Of a DNA stretch of 42,587 bases, positions 29,863-39,008 are shown in pieces (the stretch's first letter is position 1; each line of letters starts with the position of its first letter). Position numbers and translations under genes: made by a program. The stretch comes from Halopseudomonas salina (lineage in GTDB: Bacteria > Pseudomonadota > Gammaproteobacteria > Pseudomonadales > Pseudomonadaceae): the NCBI RefSeq assembly GCF_008641105.1, contig NZ_VTTI01000006.1, positions 1 through 42,587 of the forward strand, given 5' to 3'. The notes under the pieces were generated by a model, which saw only the letters and a list, made by a program, of their open reading frames with translations, was not told the origin of the DNA and made no database searches.

Positions 29863-30621
29863 ATGAAGTTAATGCTGGCCGTCATTTTTGTCCTGGGAGC
29901 AGGTATTGGTGACGCACGAGCCCAGGTCGAAATGGGTGAGCTGCAAGAAAAACCTGTGGTCCGGGTCGGCATCATGTCCTTCCCGGGCTTCAGTGAGCTG
30001 AACGAGGCGGGCGAAGCTGTTGGCAAGACGGTGGTCCTGACACGCATGCTGCTCGAGCAGGCCGGCTACCGCGCGGACATTCGTATCATGCCCGCTGCGC
30101 GTATCTGGCGGGGCCTGGAAAGTGGCGGAGTCCATCTGTGGCCAGGCATTCTCAATAAACCGGCTCTGAAAGAGCACACGTTAATGACCGACAGGGATTT
30201 GGGTCAGGTAGGAATCGATCTGTATTATCGACCAGGCGAGTCTGAGCCCGAGTTGCCTGGTGCGCTTGCCGGAAAACGCGTGATCCTGATTACCAACTAT
30301 ACCTACGTGACCTCGTTGCTAGACACATTGCGTGACCCTGAGCTGGGCCTTGAACAGGTGACCAGCATTTCCCACATCGGTGCGGTGCAGATGCTGCTCA
30401 AGGGTAGGGGCGATTATCTTCTGGATTACCAGGTACAGGTTGATGCGGCGACACGGCAGTTGGGGATTGCGCCGTTGCCGTCGGTGCAGATGGCTGAACA
30501 GCCAATGCGTTTCATTTTGTCGCAAGAGTCAGGCTTTGCGCCGGAACTCAAAGCGGACCTTGATCGTGCCTACGATGAGCTGGCGCTTCAGGGAGTCGAT
30601 CTTGAAGTGACGCGCCAATAG
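29863..30621 (+). CDS. Orphan periplasmic solute-binding-like protein
   Basis: A 252-residue exported protein of the family-3 extracellular solute-binding type. The first 20 residues are a signal peptide, MKLMLAVIFVLGAGIGDARA, with cleavage after ARA. The mature part opens with VVRVGIMSFPGFSELNEAGE and contains VVLTRMLLEQAGYRADIRIMPAARIWRGL, the usual layout in which the chain reads the ligand's first lobe and then the hinge. Neither permease nor ATPase gene is adjacent, so it may serve a distant transporter, a sensor, or be a stand-alone binding protein. TAAGG precedes the ATG. Ligand unknown. Confidence 0.75.
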   Translation: MKLMLAVIFVLGAGIGDARAQVEMGELQEKPVVRVGIMSFPGFSELNEAGEAVGKTVVLTRMLLEQAGYRADIRIMPAARIWRGLESGGVHLWPGILNKPALKEHTLMTDRDLGQVGIDLYYRPGESEPELPGALAGKRVILITNYTYVTSLLDTLRDPELGLEQVTSISHIGAVQMLLKGRGDYLLDYQVQVDAATRQLGIAPLPSVQMAEQPMRFILSQESGFAPELKADLDRAYDELALQGVDLEVTRQ

Positions 30622-30639
30622 TCAGCAGGTGTGTGCATA

Positions 30640-30675
30640 CCTTTGCGCCGCTGCCATATGGCGACGGCGCAAGGG
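30640..30675. terminator. Inverted repeat between convergent genes, possible bidirectional terminator
   Basis: TTGCGCCG (30643-30650) pairs with CGGCGCAA (30665-30672), and an inner palindrome GCCATATGGC (30653-30662) extends the stem past a 2-base mismatch. It lies between the convergent binding-protein and mqo genes, where a shared terminator is expected. T-runs are short on both sides. Confidence 0.55.
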
Positions 30676-30678
30676 GGC

Positions 30679-32169
30679 TTAGCGTTTCAGCTGCAGCGTA
30701 CTCAAGGTGCGGTTACGCACCTGTTTGAGCAGGTCCGCGTCATTGATCAGTGATTGACCATATGAGGGCACCAGTTCTTTCATGCGCGCTTGCCATTCGG
30801 GACTGACAAGGCGGTCCTTGAAGCAGCGCTCGAGTACGTTGATCATTGCCTGAACGGCCGTGGAGGCTCCCGGAGAAGCACCCAGCAAAGCGGCCAGCGT
30901 GCCATCCTTGGCTGCAACTATCTCGGTACCGAATTCCAGCTTGCCATGGCCTTTGGCGTCTTTCTTGATAATCTGCACACGCATACCTGCATCCTGCAGC
31001 TTCCAGTCAGCCTGGCTTGCTTGGGGGAAGAAGTTGCGGAGTGATTCGACCCTGTCCTCATGAGACTGGAATGACTCTGCTATCAGGTAGCGGGTCAGAT
31101 CCATATTGTCCCGGCCTACCGCCATCATCGGCGCCACGTTGTAGCGTTTGACCGAGGAGAACAGATCAAAGACCGAGCCCTTCTTGAGGAACTTGGTGGT
31201 AAAGCCGGCGAAGGGGCCAAATAGCAGTGCTGGTTCACCGTTGATGATCCGGGTATCCAGATGCGGGACCGACATCGGCGGTGCGCCAACCGGAGCCTTG
31301 CCATACACCTTGGAGCTGTGCTGTTTGACGATTTCCGGCTTTCTGCACACCAGCCATTGGCCGCTGACTGGAAAACCGCCGTAACCCTGGCTTTCGTCGA
31401 TGTGAGACTTCTGCAGCAGGGGTAGAGAGCCACCGCCTGCGCCAAGGAAAACGAACTTGGCATTGAGGGTTTTTTCTTCACCGGTATTTTCGTCTTCCAG
31501 CTCCACCCGCCAGTGACCACGCTTGCTCTTTTTCAGACTCTGTACAGAGTGCTTGAGCAGCAGATCGAAGTTCTCGGTATCTTTGAGATGGCTGATCATG
31601 CTGCGAGTAAGGGAGCCGAAATCGACATCCGACCCGTGCTCAACGCGGGTGGCGGCAAAAGTCTGGCCGGACTCACGTTCTTGCATCACCAAGGGCATCC
31701 ACTGGCTGATTTCCTCGGCCTTATCGCTAAACTGCATTTCGGCGAACAGGTGATGAGCGCTGAGAAGTTTATGGCGCTTGCGCAGATACTCGACATCTTT
31801 GTCGCCCCAGACGAAGCTCTGATGCGCGGTTGTGTTGATAAAGCTTGATGGCGCAGGCAAGAGCCCCTGTTCGACAAGGTATGACCAGAACTGCAGAGTC
31901 ACCTCGAAGGACGCGTTGATATCCAGGGCCCGGTTGATACTTATACTGCCATCCTGATCTTCTGGGGTGTAGTTCAGCTCACAGTATCCGGCATGGCCGG
32001 TACCCGCATTGTTCCAGCCATCCGTGCTTTCGTGGGCTACGTGGTCCAGGCGCTCGACCAGGGTAATGGTCATTGCCGGGTCCAGCTGTTTGAGCAACAT
32101 TCCCAGTGTGGCGCTCATGACGCCACCGCCGACCAGCAATACGTCTACGTTTTTTGCTGTCATTAACAT
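30679..32169 (-). CDS. mqo: Malate:quinone oxidoreductase
   Basis: A 496-residue FAD enzyme at the inner face of the membrane that oxidises malate to oxaloacetate and passes electrons to quinone, replacing or supplementing NAD-linked malate dehydrogenase. The FAD-binding start VDVLLVGGGVMSATLG is followed by the family string HESTDGWNNAGTGHAGYCELNYTP; the C-terminal region contains LLGASPGASTAVQAM. Length fits the 490-550 residue family. Two ATGs are near: 32169 (GAGG four bases upstream) and 32163, which starts closer to the family; either is possible. It is divergent from thiO across about 200 bases. Confidence 0.95.
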   Translation of the reverse strand: MLMTAKNVDVLLVGGGVMSATLGMLLKQLDPAMTITLVERLDHVAHESTDGWNNAGTGHAGYCELNYTPEDQDGSISINRALDINASFEVTLQFWSYLVEQGLLPAPSSFINTTAHQSFVWGDKDVEYLRKRHKLLSAHHLFAEMQFSDKAEEISQWMPLVMQERESGQTFAATRVEHGSDVDFGSLTRSMISHLKDTENFDLLLKHSVQSLKKSKRGHWRVELEDENTGEEKTLNAKFVFLGAGGGSLPLLQKSHIDESQGYGGFPVSGQWLVCRKPEIVKQHSSKVYGKAPVGAPPMSVPHLDTRIINGEPALLFGPFAGFTTKFLKKGSVFDLFSSVKRYNVAPMMAVGRDNMDLTRYLIAESFQSHEDRVESLRNFFPQASQADWKLQDAGMRVQIIKKDAKGHGKLEFGTEIVAAKDGTLAALLGASPGASTAVQAMINVLERCFKDRLVSPEWQARMKELVPSYGQSLINDADLLKQVRNRTLSTLQLKR

Positions 32170-32251
32170 GCCGCCTCATACTAAAAAATCAGCGGTCATA
32201 GTACCGTTTTATCGACGCGAGTAACACAAGACCGCCATAGTCAAAAAGTCT

Positions 32252-32279
32252 CAGAACCAGGTTCTGCAACACCTTGCAG
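32252..32279. promoter_or_regulatory. Overlapping palindromes between mqo and thiO
   Basis: CAGAACC-A-GGTTCTG (32252-32266) is a perfect odd-centred 15-bp palindrome. It overlaps a second inverted repeat, CTGCAA-CACC-TTGCAG (32264-32279). They lie in the 200-bp divergent interval and could be an operator for either gene, or two alternative RNA hairpins. No regulator is identified. Confidence 0.35.
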
Positions 32280-32371
32280 TCAAAGATTCCCTGTCCCGGG
32301 TCAAGACTGTGAGTCACCCACTGGTTTAAGCTGCCAGCTTCTTGTCCATTGGCAAACCGGGGGAGTGGTCT

Positions 32372-33472
32372 ATGCAGCAGGTGGTTGTGATTGGCGGCGG
32401 GGTGATGGGCTGCCTGACGGCGCTGGAGCTTCTGGATAACGGTAGGCAGGTATGTCTGCTCGAGCGCGGGAGTACAGGCCAGGAGGCCTCATGGGCGGGG
32501 GGTGGCATAGTGACGCCGCTTTATCCCTGGCGGTACAGTCAGGCTATTAGCGCGCTGGCCGAGTGGTCTCAGGCGCATTACTCCCGGTTGTGCCAGCAAC
32601 TGCACCAGCGGACAGGTGTCGACCCCGAATACACCGAATGCGGTCTTATCTGGCTTGACCATGCCGAGCAGGACGCAGCCCTGGCTTGGGCCACCGAACA
32701 ACGTAGCCCTCTCACGGCTGTCGACAGCGACTTTATCTACCAGCAGGTTTCGGACCTGGCTCCGGGCTTTACCCGAGGCATTTGGCATCCGCAGTTGGCC
32801 AACGTGCGCAATCCGCGACTAATGGCGGCGTTGAAAAAACGCTTATTGCAGTTTCCGGAATTCACCTTGTTGGAAGACACTCTGGCTACCGGTCTGAAGG
32901 TTGAGGGTGGCAAGGTGAAAGGCGTTGCCCATTCCCGCGGAGAACAGGCAGCAGATGCAGTCGTGGTGGCGGCAGGGGCCTGGAGTGGTGACTGGCTTGG
33001 AGATCTGGGCATGGAGCTGGCAGTCGAGCCGGTGAAAGGTCAAATGTTGCTTTACAAGGCTGCGCCTGGCTGGTTGCCAAGCATGGTGTTGAACGAGAGC
33101 CGTTATGCCATTCCACGCCGTGATGGCCATATTCTGATAGGCAGTACATTGGAATATGCGGGTTATGACACCAGCACTACTGCGCAGGCGCTGGAATCGC
33201 TACGTGCTTCTGCCCATGGCTTGCTGCCGGCTCTGGCCGAGATGCAGCCGGTTGTCCAGTGGGCGGGTTTGCGGCCAGGTTCGCCGGACGGTATTCCGTT
33301 TATTGGCGAGGTACCCGGCATCGAAGGCCTCTGGCTCAATACGGGGCATTTCCGTAATGGTCTGGTATTGGCGCCCGCGTCCTGTCGTTTGCTTGTCGAT
33401 CTGATGACCGGTAAAACGCCGGAGATGTCTGCGGAACCTTACCGCATCGAGGGACGTATCGGCATACGCTGA
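32372..33472 (+). CDS. thiO: FAD-dependent glycine oxidase ThiO (thiamine biosynthesis)
   Basis: A 366-residue FAD amine oxidase of the DAO family. In thiamine synthesis ThiO converts glycine to dehydroglycine for the thiazole ring. The dinucleotide-binding motif VVVIGGGVMGCLTALELL opens the chain, followed by LLERGSTGQEASWAGGGI, the ThiO-type segment, and the C-terminal WAGLRPGSPDGIPFIGEVP that lines the active site. ATG 32372 follows GGGGGAG. The gene occupies the position of the D-amino-acid-oxidase-like gene next to pilR in P. aeruginosa. No thiG/thiS gene is adjacent, so glycine oxidase versus a broader amino-acid oxidase cannot be settled. Its end lies 2 bases from pilR. Confidence 0.82.
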   Translation: MQQVVVIGGGVMGCLTALELLDNGRQVCLLERGSTGQEASWAGGGIVTPLYPWRYSQAISALAEWSQAHYSRLCQQLHQRTGVDPEYTECGLIWLDHAEQDAALAWATEQRSPLTAVDSDFIYQQVSDLAPGFTRGIWHPQLANVRNPRLMAALKKRLLQFPEFTLLEDTLATGLKVEGGKVKGVAHSRGEQAADAVVVAAGAWSGDWLGDLGMELAVEPVKGQMLLYKAAPGWLPSMVLNESRYAIPRRDGHILIGSTLEYAGYDTSTTAQALESLRASAHGLLPALAEMQPVVQWAGLRPGSPDGIPFIGEVPGIEGLWLNTGHFRNGLVLAPASCRLLVDLMTGKTPEMSAEPYRIEGRIGIR

Positions 33473-33474
33473 GA

Positions 33475-34833
33475 TCAGTCGTCCAGACCCAGTTTTTTCA
33501 GGCGGTAACGCAGCGAGCGGAATGTCAGGCCCAGGCGTTTTGCCGCTGCGGTCTTGTTCCAGCGTGTTTCTTCAAGTGCCTGGGTGATCGCATTGCGTTC
33601 AATATTGTCGAGGTAGTCTTCCAGCGAGCCGATATCCCCCAGTGAAGGCGTGGCCTGTGACGATGCGGCGGTAGGGCAGGCGGAAATATGGATGTCGTCC
33701 GTTTCGATAACCGCTCCCTCGCTCAGCGTGAATGCGCGCTCGAGAATGTTCTCCAGTTCTCGCACGTTACCCGGGAAGCGATAGCTGGTCAGCCGCTCCA
33801 TCGTCGGTGCGCCGATATGCGGAATCGGCATCTGGTTCCGTTTGGCGAGCCGGGCAAGTATGTGCTGGGTCAGTAGGGGAATATCTTCACGCCTCTCGCG
33901 CAACGGGGGTACGCTGAGTTCGATCACGTTTATGCGATAGAACAGGTCCTGGCGAAAGCGGCCCTCGGCTACTTCTGCAGCCAGGTCCTTGTGGGTGGCA
34001 CAGAGCAAACGTACATCGACTGACTCTTCCTGCTGGGTGCCTACAGGCCTGACCGATTTCTCCTGGATTGCGCGCAGTAGTTTGACCTGCATGGCCATGG
34101 GCAGGTCTGCCACTTCGTCAAGAAACAGAGTGCCACCTCCTGCAGCCTGAAAAAGCCCTGGCTTGTCTGCGACTGCGCCAGTGAAGCTGCCCTTGCGGTG
34201 GCCGAAAAACTCGCTCTCCATCAGCTCGGAGGGAATGGCGCCACAATTGACCGGAACGAAGGGCGCCTGTGAGCGGGAGCTCAGCGCATGGATGCGCCGG
34301 GCCACCAGCTCTTTGCCGCTGCCTGATTCGCCACTGATGTATAGCGGTGCCTGGCTACGGGCCAGCTTGGTGATACGTTTGCGCAGTTGCTCGATCGGTG
34401 GGGAACAGCCCAGAATCGGATCTGGTGCTTCATCGGACAGCGCGGGGGCCTGGGTCTGGTTGAGGCGCAGCGCACTGTTGACCAGCTCACGCAGGCGCTG
34501 CAGGTCCACAGGCTTGGTCAAAAAGTCAAACGCGCCCGCCTTGAGCGCACTGATGGCGGTATCCAGGCTGCCGTAAGCAGTAATCATGGCTACCGGGGTC
34601 TGGGGATGATTCTGCTGGATATGCCGCACGACCGTCAGCCCGTCCCCATCAGGCAAGCGCATGTCGGTCAGACACAAATCAAAGTTTGTACTCGCCAGCA
34701 GCTGCATGGCCTGCGCCATAGTGGTGGCACTGCGGGTTTCGAGCTGCATGCGTTGCAGCGTCAAATCCAGTAGCTCGAGTATGTCCGGCTCGTCATCGAT
34801 GATAAGGACCAGGGGGCTTGATGTCTGCACCAT
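33475..34833 (-). CDS. pilR: Type IV pilus response regulator PilR
   Basis: A 452-residue sigma-54-dependent response regulator that activates the pilin gene pilA. Receiver domain with the phospho-acceptor D57 in LTDMRLPDG; AAA+ domain with Walker A GESGSGKELVARRIH, the sigma-54 contact loop GSFTGA (Ser in place of the common Ala, as in PilR proteins) and LFLDEVADLP; C-terminal Fis-type helix-turn-helix in WNKTAAAKRLGLTFRSLRYR. ATG 34833 has AGGA eight bases upstream; a longer frame to 34893 is less likely. It follows pilS by 34 bases and is read with it. Confidence 0.95.
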   Translation of the reverse strand: MVQTSSPLVLIIDDEPDILELLDLTLQRMQLETRSATTMAQAMQLLASTNFDLCLTDMRLPDGDGLTVVRHIQQNHPQTPVAMITAYGSLDTAISALKAGAFDFLTKPVDLQRLRELVNSALRLNQTQAPALSDEAPDPILGCSPPIEQLRKRITKLARSQAPLYISGESGSGKELVARRIHALSSRSQAPFVPVNCGAIPSELMESEFFGHRKGSFTGAVADKPGLFQAAGGGTLFLDEVADLPMAMQVKLLRAIQEKSVRPVGTQQEESVDVRLLCATHKDLAAEVAEGRFRQDLFYRINVIELSVPPLRERREDIPLLTQHILARLAKRNQMPIPHIGAPTMERLTSYRFPGNVRELENILERAFTLSEGAVIETDDIHISACPTAASSQATPSLGDIGSLEDYLDNIERNAITQALEETRWNKTAAAKRLGLTFRSLRYRLKKLGLDD

Positions 34834-34867
34834 TGTTTGAATCCTGATTTCTGGGGCTTGTGATCGA

Positions 34868-36448
34868 TTATAAGAGGCGCTTCGGATGCGCAAAGGTTAT
34901 TCGCATGCAGCAGCCGCGCGGCAACATGGGTTCAAACTCCAGGCGAGCCTGATTGCTCTCGCACAGTTCTCTGGAGATATACAGGCCCAGTCCGGTGCCG
35001 CTGGCGTGGGTGGTGTAGAACGGCTCGAAAATATGCGGAACATGTTCCTCGGCAATGCCCGGACCGTGATCTATTACCTCCAGCGTCGGCAGTTCCGAGT
35101 CTGCCTGCAGGTAAAGCCGCAGCCAGATGGTTTTGTACGGGCTCGCGGTATCGGTGTAACGCAGGGCGTTACGGCAAAGGTTATCCAGTACCTGGCTAAG
35201 CTGATAGGGGTCTACGCGGGTCTGGATACCTGGTCCGGCAATGTCGAGCTCCAGCCGGTCTTCTTGCGGACTCCCGGCTGAAAAATCGGCAACGAACTGT
35301 TCAAGCCACAGCCCCAGATCAACCAGTTGGGGCTCGCTTGGTCGCCTGCGGGAAAGCTCCAGGACCGTCTCGATAACTTTGTTCATACGCTTTGAGTGCT
35401 GCTGGATGATTTCAGTCAGCCGGTGGTCGGCGGCTGGGAGCTCCCCGGACTCGCCAAGCAGCTGCGCGGCGTGACTGATAGCCCCCAGTGGGTTACGAAT
35501 CTCATGGGCGATGCTGGCGGTAAGACGACCCAGCGAGGCGAGCTTCAGCTGCTGAGCCTGCTGTGCTATCTGGGTGTTGTCATCCAGGAATATCAGCACC
35601 GTCTCTTCGCTGTCGGTTGCCAGTGGTTTGAAGTTGGCCATTATCTCAGTGCCACCGCTGTGGTTATGAAAAGGCATGGCTCTGATTGACGGTGTCTCCT
35701 CCCATTGGCGCAGCCGTTGCGCCAGACCGATAGCCAGTTCCTCTATGTTCATGCCACGAATGATTGGCTTGCCCAGCATCTGCGCAGCCGCTTCATTGGC
35801 CTGCAGCACCTTGTTGTGCGTGCCCACCACTATGATCCCGGTACGCATACGGTGGATGATCAGTTGATTGACTTTTTCCAGGCTCGCCAGACTCGCCGCC
35901 TGCTGCTGTGCCAGGCTTTCGGATTGACGCAGGCGTCGGCTGAGGCGTTGCACGAACATCGCCACGGCAAAGTAGATGCAGCCCAGTACGCCGACCTGCA
36001 AATAGCCCTGGCTGACACCGGGGTAGGACAGCGTCAGATAGAACGTCAGGTAAATGATTGCCAGGCTTGCCAGTGCGGCCAACAGCAGGCCAATACGCCC
36101 ATGCAGCAGGATATTGCCGATCGCCACTGGAATGAGCAGCAGGTTGCCAAAGCCGCTTCCCGGCCCCCCCGCGGCATAAAAAATGATACCCAGCAGGAAG
36201 ATGTCCAGCACTGATACCAGGAACAGATGCAGATCGCGGCGGCCCCGATGGAGCAATACTGCGATCAACACATTGACCAGAAGATAGATCCAGCTGGCAA
36301 TTTCGTAGAGCTGTGGATTACTTAATTGCAGAAGCCCATCGCGGGCAGCTGTATTGGTCAGCAATGCCAGACAGAAGCCCAGAACGACCCGGTAAAGGTT
36401 GTAAAGTCGTAATATCCGGGGTCTTTGGGAGTCTGCCTGATCACTCAT
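34868..36448 (-). CDS. pilS: Type IV pilus sensor kinase PilS
   Basis: A 526-residue inner-membrane histidine kinase that phosphorylates PilR. Six hydrophobic segments occupy about residues 15-185, the multi-TM sensor of PilS that detects pilin in the membrane. A PAS domain follows (about 200-300), then the HisKA box with H315 in ASIAHEIRNPLGAIS, and the ATPase with DNLCRNALRYTD, DHGPGIAEEHVPHIFEPFYT and GTGLGLYI. Its ATG overlaps the stop of the preceding PP0621-family gene by 8 bases. Both the gene pair and its order match other pseudomonads. Confidence 0.95.
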   Translation of the reverse strand: MSDQADSQRPRILRLYNLYRVVLGFCLALLTNTAARDGLLQLSNPQLYEIASWIYLLVNVLIAVLLHRGRRDLHLFLVSVLDIFLLGIIFYAAGGPGSGFGNLLLIPVAIGNILLHGRIGLLLAALASLAIIYLTFYLTLSYPGVSQGYLQVGVLGCIYFAVAMFVQRLSRRLRQSESLAQQQAASLASLEKVNQLIIHRMRTGIIVVGTHNKVLQANEAAAQMLGKPIIRGMNIEELAIGLAQRLRQWEETPSIRAMPFHNHSGGTEIMANFKPLATDSEETVLIFLDDNTQIAQQAQQLKLASLGRLTASIAHEIRNPLGAISHAAQLLGESGELPAADHRLTEIIQQHSKRMNKVIETVLELSRRRPSEPQLVDLGLWLEQFVADFSAGSPQEDRLELDIAGPGIQTRVDPYQLSQVLDNLCRNALRYTDTASPYKTIWLRLYLQADSELPTLEVIDHGPGIAEEHVPHIFEPFYTTHASGTGLGLYISRELCESNQARLEFEPMLPRGCCMRITFAHPKRLL

Positions 36449-36683
36449 GGGTATGGGTGTCGCGATGCTCGGCGCAGCAATACCAGTCGTCTTTGCTGCG
36501 TAGCGCCTTATCTGCCGGGATGTGCACCCGACACTCTTTGCACCTGACCATTGGCTCGGGTGTGTTAATGCCTGGTGTGCGGGTACTGCGTCCGGCGTTC
36601 CTGGCCTGCAAACGACGCCACAGAGTCAGCCCGGCAAAGACGACAATCGCGAGCACCAGCAGTTTGAACAGCCCCATGATCAT
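36441..36683 (-). CDS. PP0621-family small membrane-anchored zinc-ribbon-like protein
   Basis: An 80-residue protein of the PP0621 family found just before pilS in pseudomonads. One N-terminal hydrophobic segment (LFKLLVLAIVVFAGLTLW) anchors a basic linker and a Cys-rich tail with CKEC and CC, perhaps a zinc ribbon with the final HRDTH residues. Alternative start ATG 36677 has GGGGG seven bases upstream and is equally good. It overlaps pilS by 8 bases. Its function is not known; the context suggests a link with pilus signalling or assembly. Confidence 0.78.
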   Translation of the reverse strand: MIMGLFKLLVLAIVVFAGLTLWRRLQARNAGRSTRTPGINTPEPMVRCKECRVHIPADKALRSKDDWYCCAEHRDTHTHE

Positions 36684-36854
36684 GCCCCCAGCAAAATGAG
36701 GGACTAGTGTAGCTCATGCATGTCCGGCGCCAAAGTATGGGCCGGTTGTTCAAGTTTCAGGCGGGTATGAAGGATGTGCGGAGACTTGCGCAGGTCAATA
36801 ACGAATCGTGGCCAGGTCCGCATCAGCAGACTCTGGCCGGAGAGGGGATTCTAT

Positions 36855-37853
36855 TTAATCGAACAGACCGAATGTGATGCGGCTCCAGATCGAGCGACCC
36901 TGCTTTTCTTCCTCGCTTTGTGCGGGCGCGCGTATTTCACGGGGCAGGGCGTCGAGTGCCTGCAGATACTGCTGCTGCATCTCGCGCTCCATTTGCGTGC
37001 CGGCGTTGCGTGAGGGCGGAGTCATGACCTTGCCCATCAGATCTCCAGCCATGGTGGTGAACATGCCGCGTTCACGCTTGGCAGGCTCCACGTGGTGGCG
37101 GAAGCTGTCTCCATCAAGGCTGGGGTGTTCCGGGTAGTTGGCCCGCAGCACTTGCAGTGAGGTCTCTGCCAGATCCGGCATGGCAAGGCGTTGATAGGCC
37201 TCGACCATGACTGCCAGGCCATCGGCTACGGCTGGGGTCTGCTGGAAATTCTCAACCACGTACCGACCCCGATTTGCGGCGGCTACGTTAGCCTGACGCT
37301 TGAGGTAGTAATGCGCCACATTGACGTCGTAGGCAGCCAGCAGGTTACGCAGATAGACCATCCGCAAGCGCGCGTCTGGAGCATAACGGCTGTCCGGATA
37401 GCGGCTTACCAACTGAGCGAACTCATTGAAGGAGTCACGCGCCGCGCCAGGATCACGACGGGTCATGTCCAGCGGGAGAAAGCGCTCGAATATGCCCCGG
37501 TCACGGGTAAAGGAGGTCATTCCTCGCATGTAATAGGCGTAATCCACATTCGGATGCTGGGGATGCAGGCGGATGAAACGGTCCGCCGATGACTTGGCTG
37601 CCTCCGGCTCCATGTTCTCGTAATAGGCGTATATCAATTCCAGCTGCGCCTGCTGGGCAAAGCGGCCGAAAGGATAGCGTGACTCGAGTGCGCGCAGTTT
37701 TTCCACTGCCGCGCCATAGCTATTGGCGTCCAGATCCTGTTGGGCCAGCAGGTAGAGCTCTGATTCGCTGAGAGATTCGTCCAGTACCTGGTTGGATGCG
37801 CATGCTGAAATGAGCGCGAGCAGACCGACCAGCAGAAAGTGTTTCATCGACAT
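36855..37853 (-). CDS. bamD: Outer-membrane assembly lipoprotein BamD (ComL)
   Basis: A 332-residue lipoprotein of the BAM complex, which folds and inserts outer-membrane beta-barrel proteins. The signal peptide ends with lipobox LISAC, giving lipidated C18. TPR repeats follow, with the BamD-typical [19 protein letters not shown] and [13 protein letters not shown] strings. E. coli BamD has about 245 residues; pseudomonad BamD (ComL) is longer, with a C-terminal extension as here (about residues 250-332). M1 and M3 are both possible starts. The gene is divergent from rluD with a 195-base interval that probably holds both promoters. Confidence 0.94.
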   Translation of the reverse strand: MSMKHFLLVGLLALISACASNQVLDESLSESELYLLAQQDLDANSYGAAVEKLRALESRYPFGRFAQQAQLELIYAYYENMEPEAAKSSADRFIRLHPQHPNVDYAYYMRGMTSFTRDRGIFERFLPLDMTRRDPGAARDSFNEFAQLVSRYPDSRYAPDARLRMVYLRNLLAAYDVNVAHYYLKRQANVAAANRGRYVVENFQQTPAVADGLAVMVEAYQRLAMPDLAETSLQVLRANYPEHPSLDGDSFRHHVEPAKRERGMFTTMAGDLMGKVMTPPSRNAGTQMEREMQQQYLQALDALPREIRAPAQSEEEKQGRSIWSRITFGLFD

Positions 37854-38048
37854 ATGTGATACCCGGATGGACGACCGTGCGCTGTTGCCTCGACAGCCGT
37901 CCTGTTATAGTTGAATCCTGTATTCAGGTAGCCGGCCAAGCCGGTTGGTACCTGTAAAGAAGCCGTATTTAACCACAGCGCATCGCTGATTCCAAAATAG
38001 GATTGCGTCGCCGTCAAAGCGCCCAGTGCGCCCTCCAGTGAGTCCCGA

Positions 38049-39008
38049 ATGTCCGATCGTATCAGCATGACCGCGTCAGTTGCCCCCGAAAGTGGCGGCC
38101 AGCGCCTTGACCAGGTGGCTGCCCAGCTGTTTCCCGATTTCTCCCGCTCACGGCTGCAGGCGTGGATCAAGGATGGATGTCTGACCATGGATGGCCGCAG
38201 TGTGCGCCCCAGAGATACCGTCTACGGCGGCGAAAAACTGGTCCTGGATGCTGAACGTGAAGTGCAGGGCGACTGGCAACCTGAAGCCATCGCGCTGGAC
38301 GTCATCTATGAAGATCAGGCGCTGATGGTGATTAACAAGCCAGCCGGGTTGGTGGTTCATCCCGCTGCAGGGCACCAGGACGGTACGCTGTTGAACGCAT
38401 TGCTGCACCATGCACCGGAACTGGCCAAGGTGCCGCGTGCGGGTATTGTGCATCGCCTGGACAAGGACACTACCGGTTTGATGGTGGTTGCCAAGACACT
38501 GGAAGCGCAGACCGACCTGGTAGCGCAACTGCAAGCGCGATCGGTGACGCGCGAATACGAGGCTGTAGTGGTAGGCGTGATGACCGCCGGCGGTAAGGTC
38601 GACGAGCCCATTGCCAGGCATGGCACCAACCGGCAGAAGATGGCGGTGATGGTGGGTGGCAAGCAGGCAGTGAGTCATTACCGTGTCATCACGCGCTTTC
38701 GAGCGCATACCCATGTGCGGGTGAAGCTGGAGACCGGGCGTACTCACCAAATCCGCGTGCATATGAGTTATATCCATTTCCCACTGATTGGCGATCAGAC
38801 ATATGGCGGGCGCATGCGCATTCCAGCTGGCGCGACTCCGGAGCTGATTGAAACCCTGCGTGGCTTTCCTCGTCAGGCGTTGCATGCACGGCGCCTGGAG
38901 CTGCAGCATCCCGACGATGGACGAACCATGAGCTGGGAAGTGCCTTTGCCCGCAGACATGCTGAACTTGCTCGCACTGCTGCGCGAAGATGGTGAGCTTG
39001 CCGAATGA
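38049..39008 (+). CDS. rluD: 23S rRNA pseudouridine synthase RluD
   Basis: A 319-residue pseudouridine synthase that modifies 23S rRNA helix 69 (U1911, U1915, U1917). An S4 RNA-binding domain occupies about residues 15-80, and the catalytic domain has the motif GIVHRLDKDTTGL with Asp D138 (E. coli D139). The opening MSDRI resembles the P. aeruginosa protein; a second ATG at 38067 is possible but less favoured. Its stop codon overlaps the start of pgeF as ATGA, so the two are coupled. Divergent from bamD. Confidence 0.95.
   Translation: MSDRISMTASVAPESGGQRLDQVAAQLFPDFSRSRLQAWIKDGCLTMDGRSVRPRDTVYGGEKLVLDAEREVQGDWQPEAIALDVIYEDQALMVINKPAGLVVHPAAGHQDGTLLNALLHHAPELAKVPRAGIVHRLDKDTTGLMVVAKTLEAQTDLVAQLQARSVTREYEAVVVGVMTAGGKVDEPIARHGTNRQKMAVMVGGKQAVSHYRVITRFRAHTHVRVKLETGRTHQIRVHMSYIHFPLIGDQTYGGRMRIPAGATPELIETLRGFPRQALHARRLELQHPDDGRTMSWEVPLPADMLNLLALLREDGELAE

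Noticed and set aside
36810..36838. GGCCAG/CTGGCC inverted repeat after bamD as a terminator
   Set aside because: Only a 6-bp stem with a 17-base loop and no T-run.
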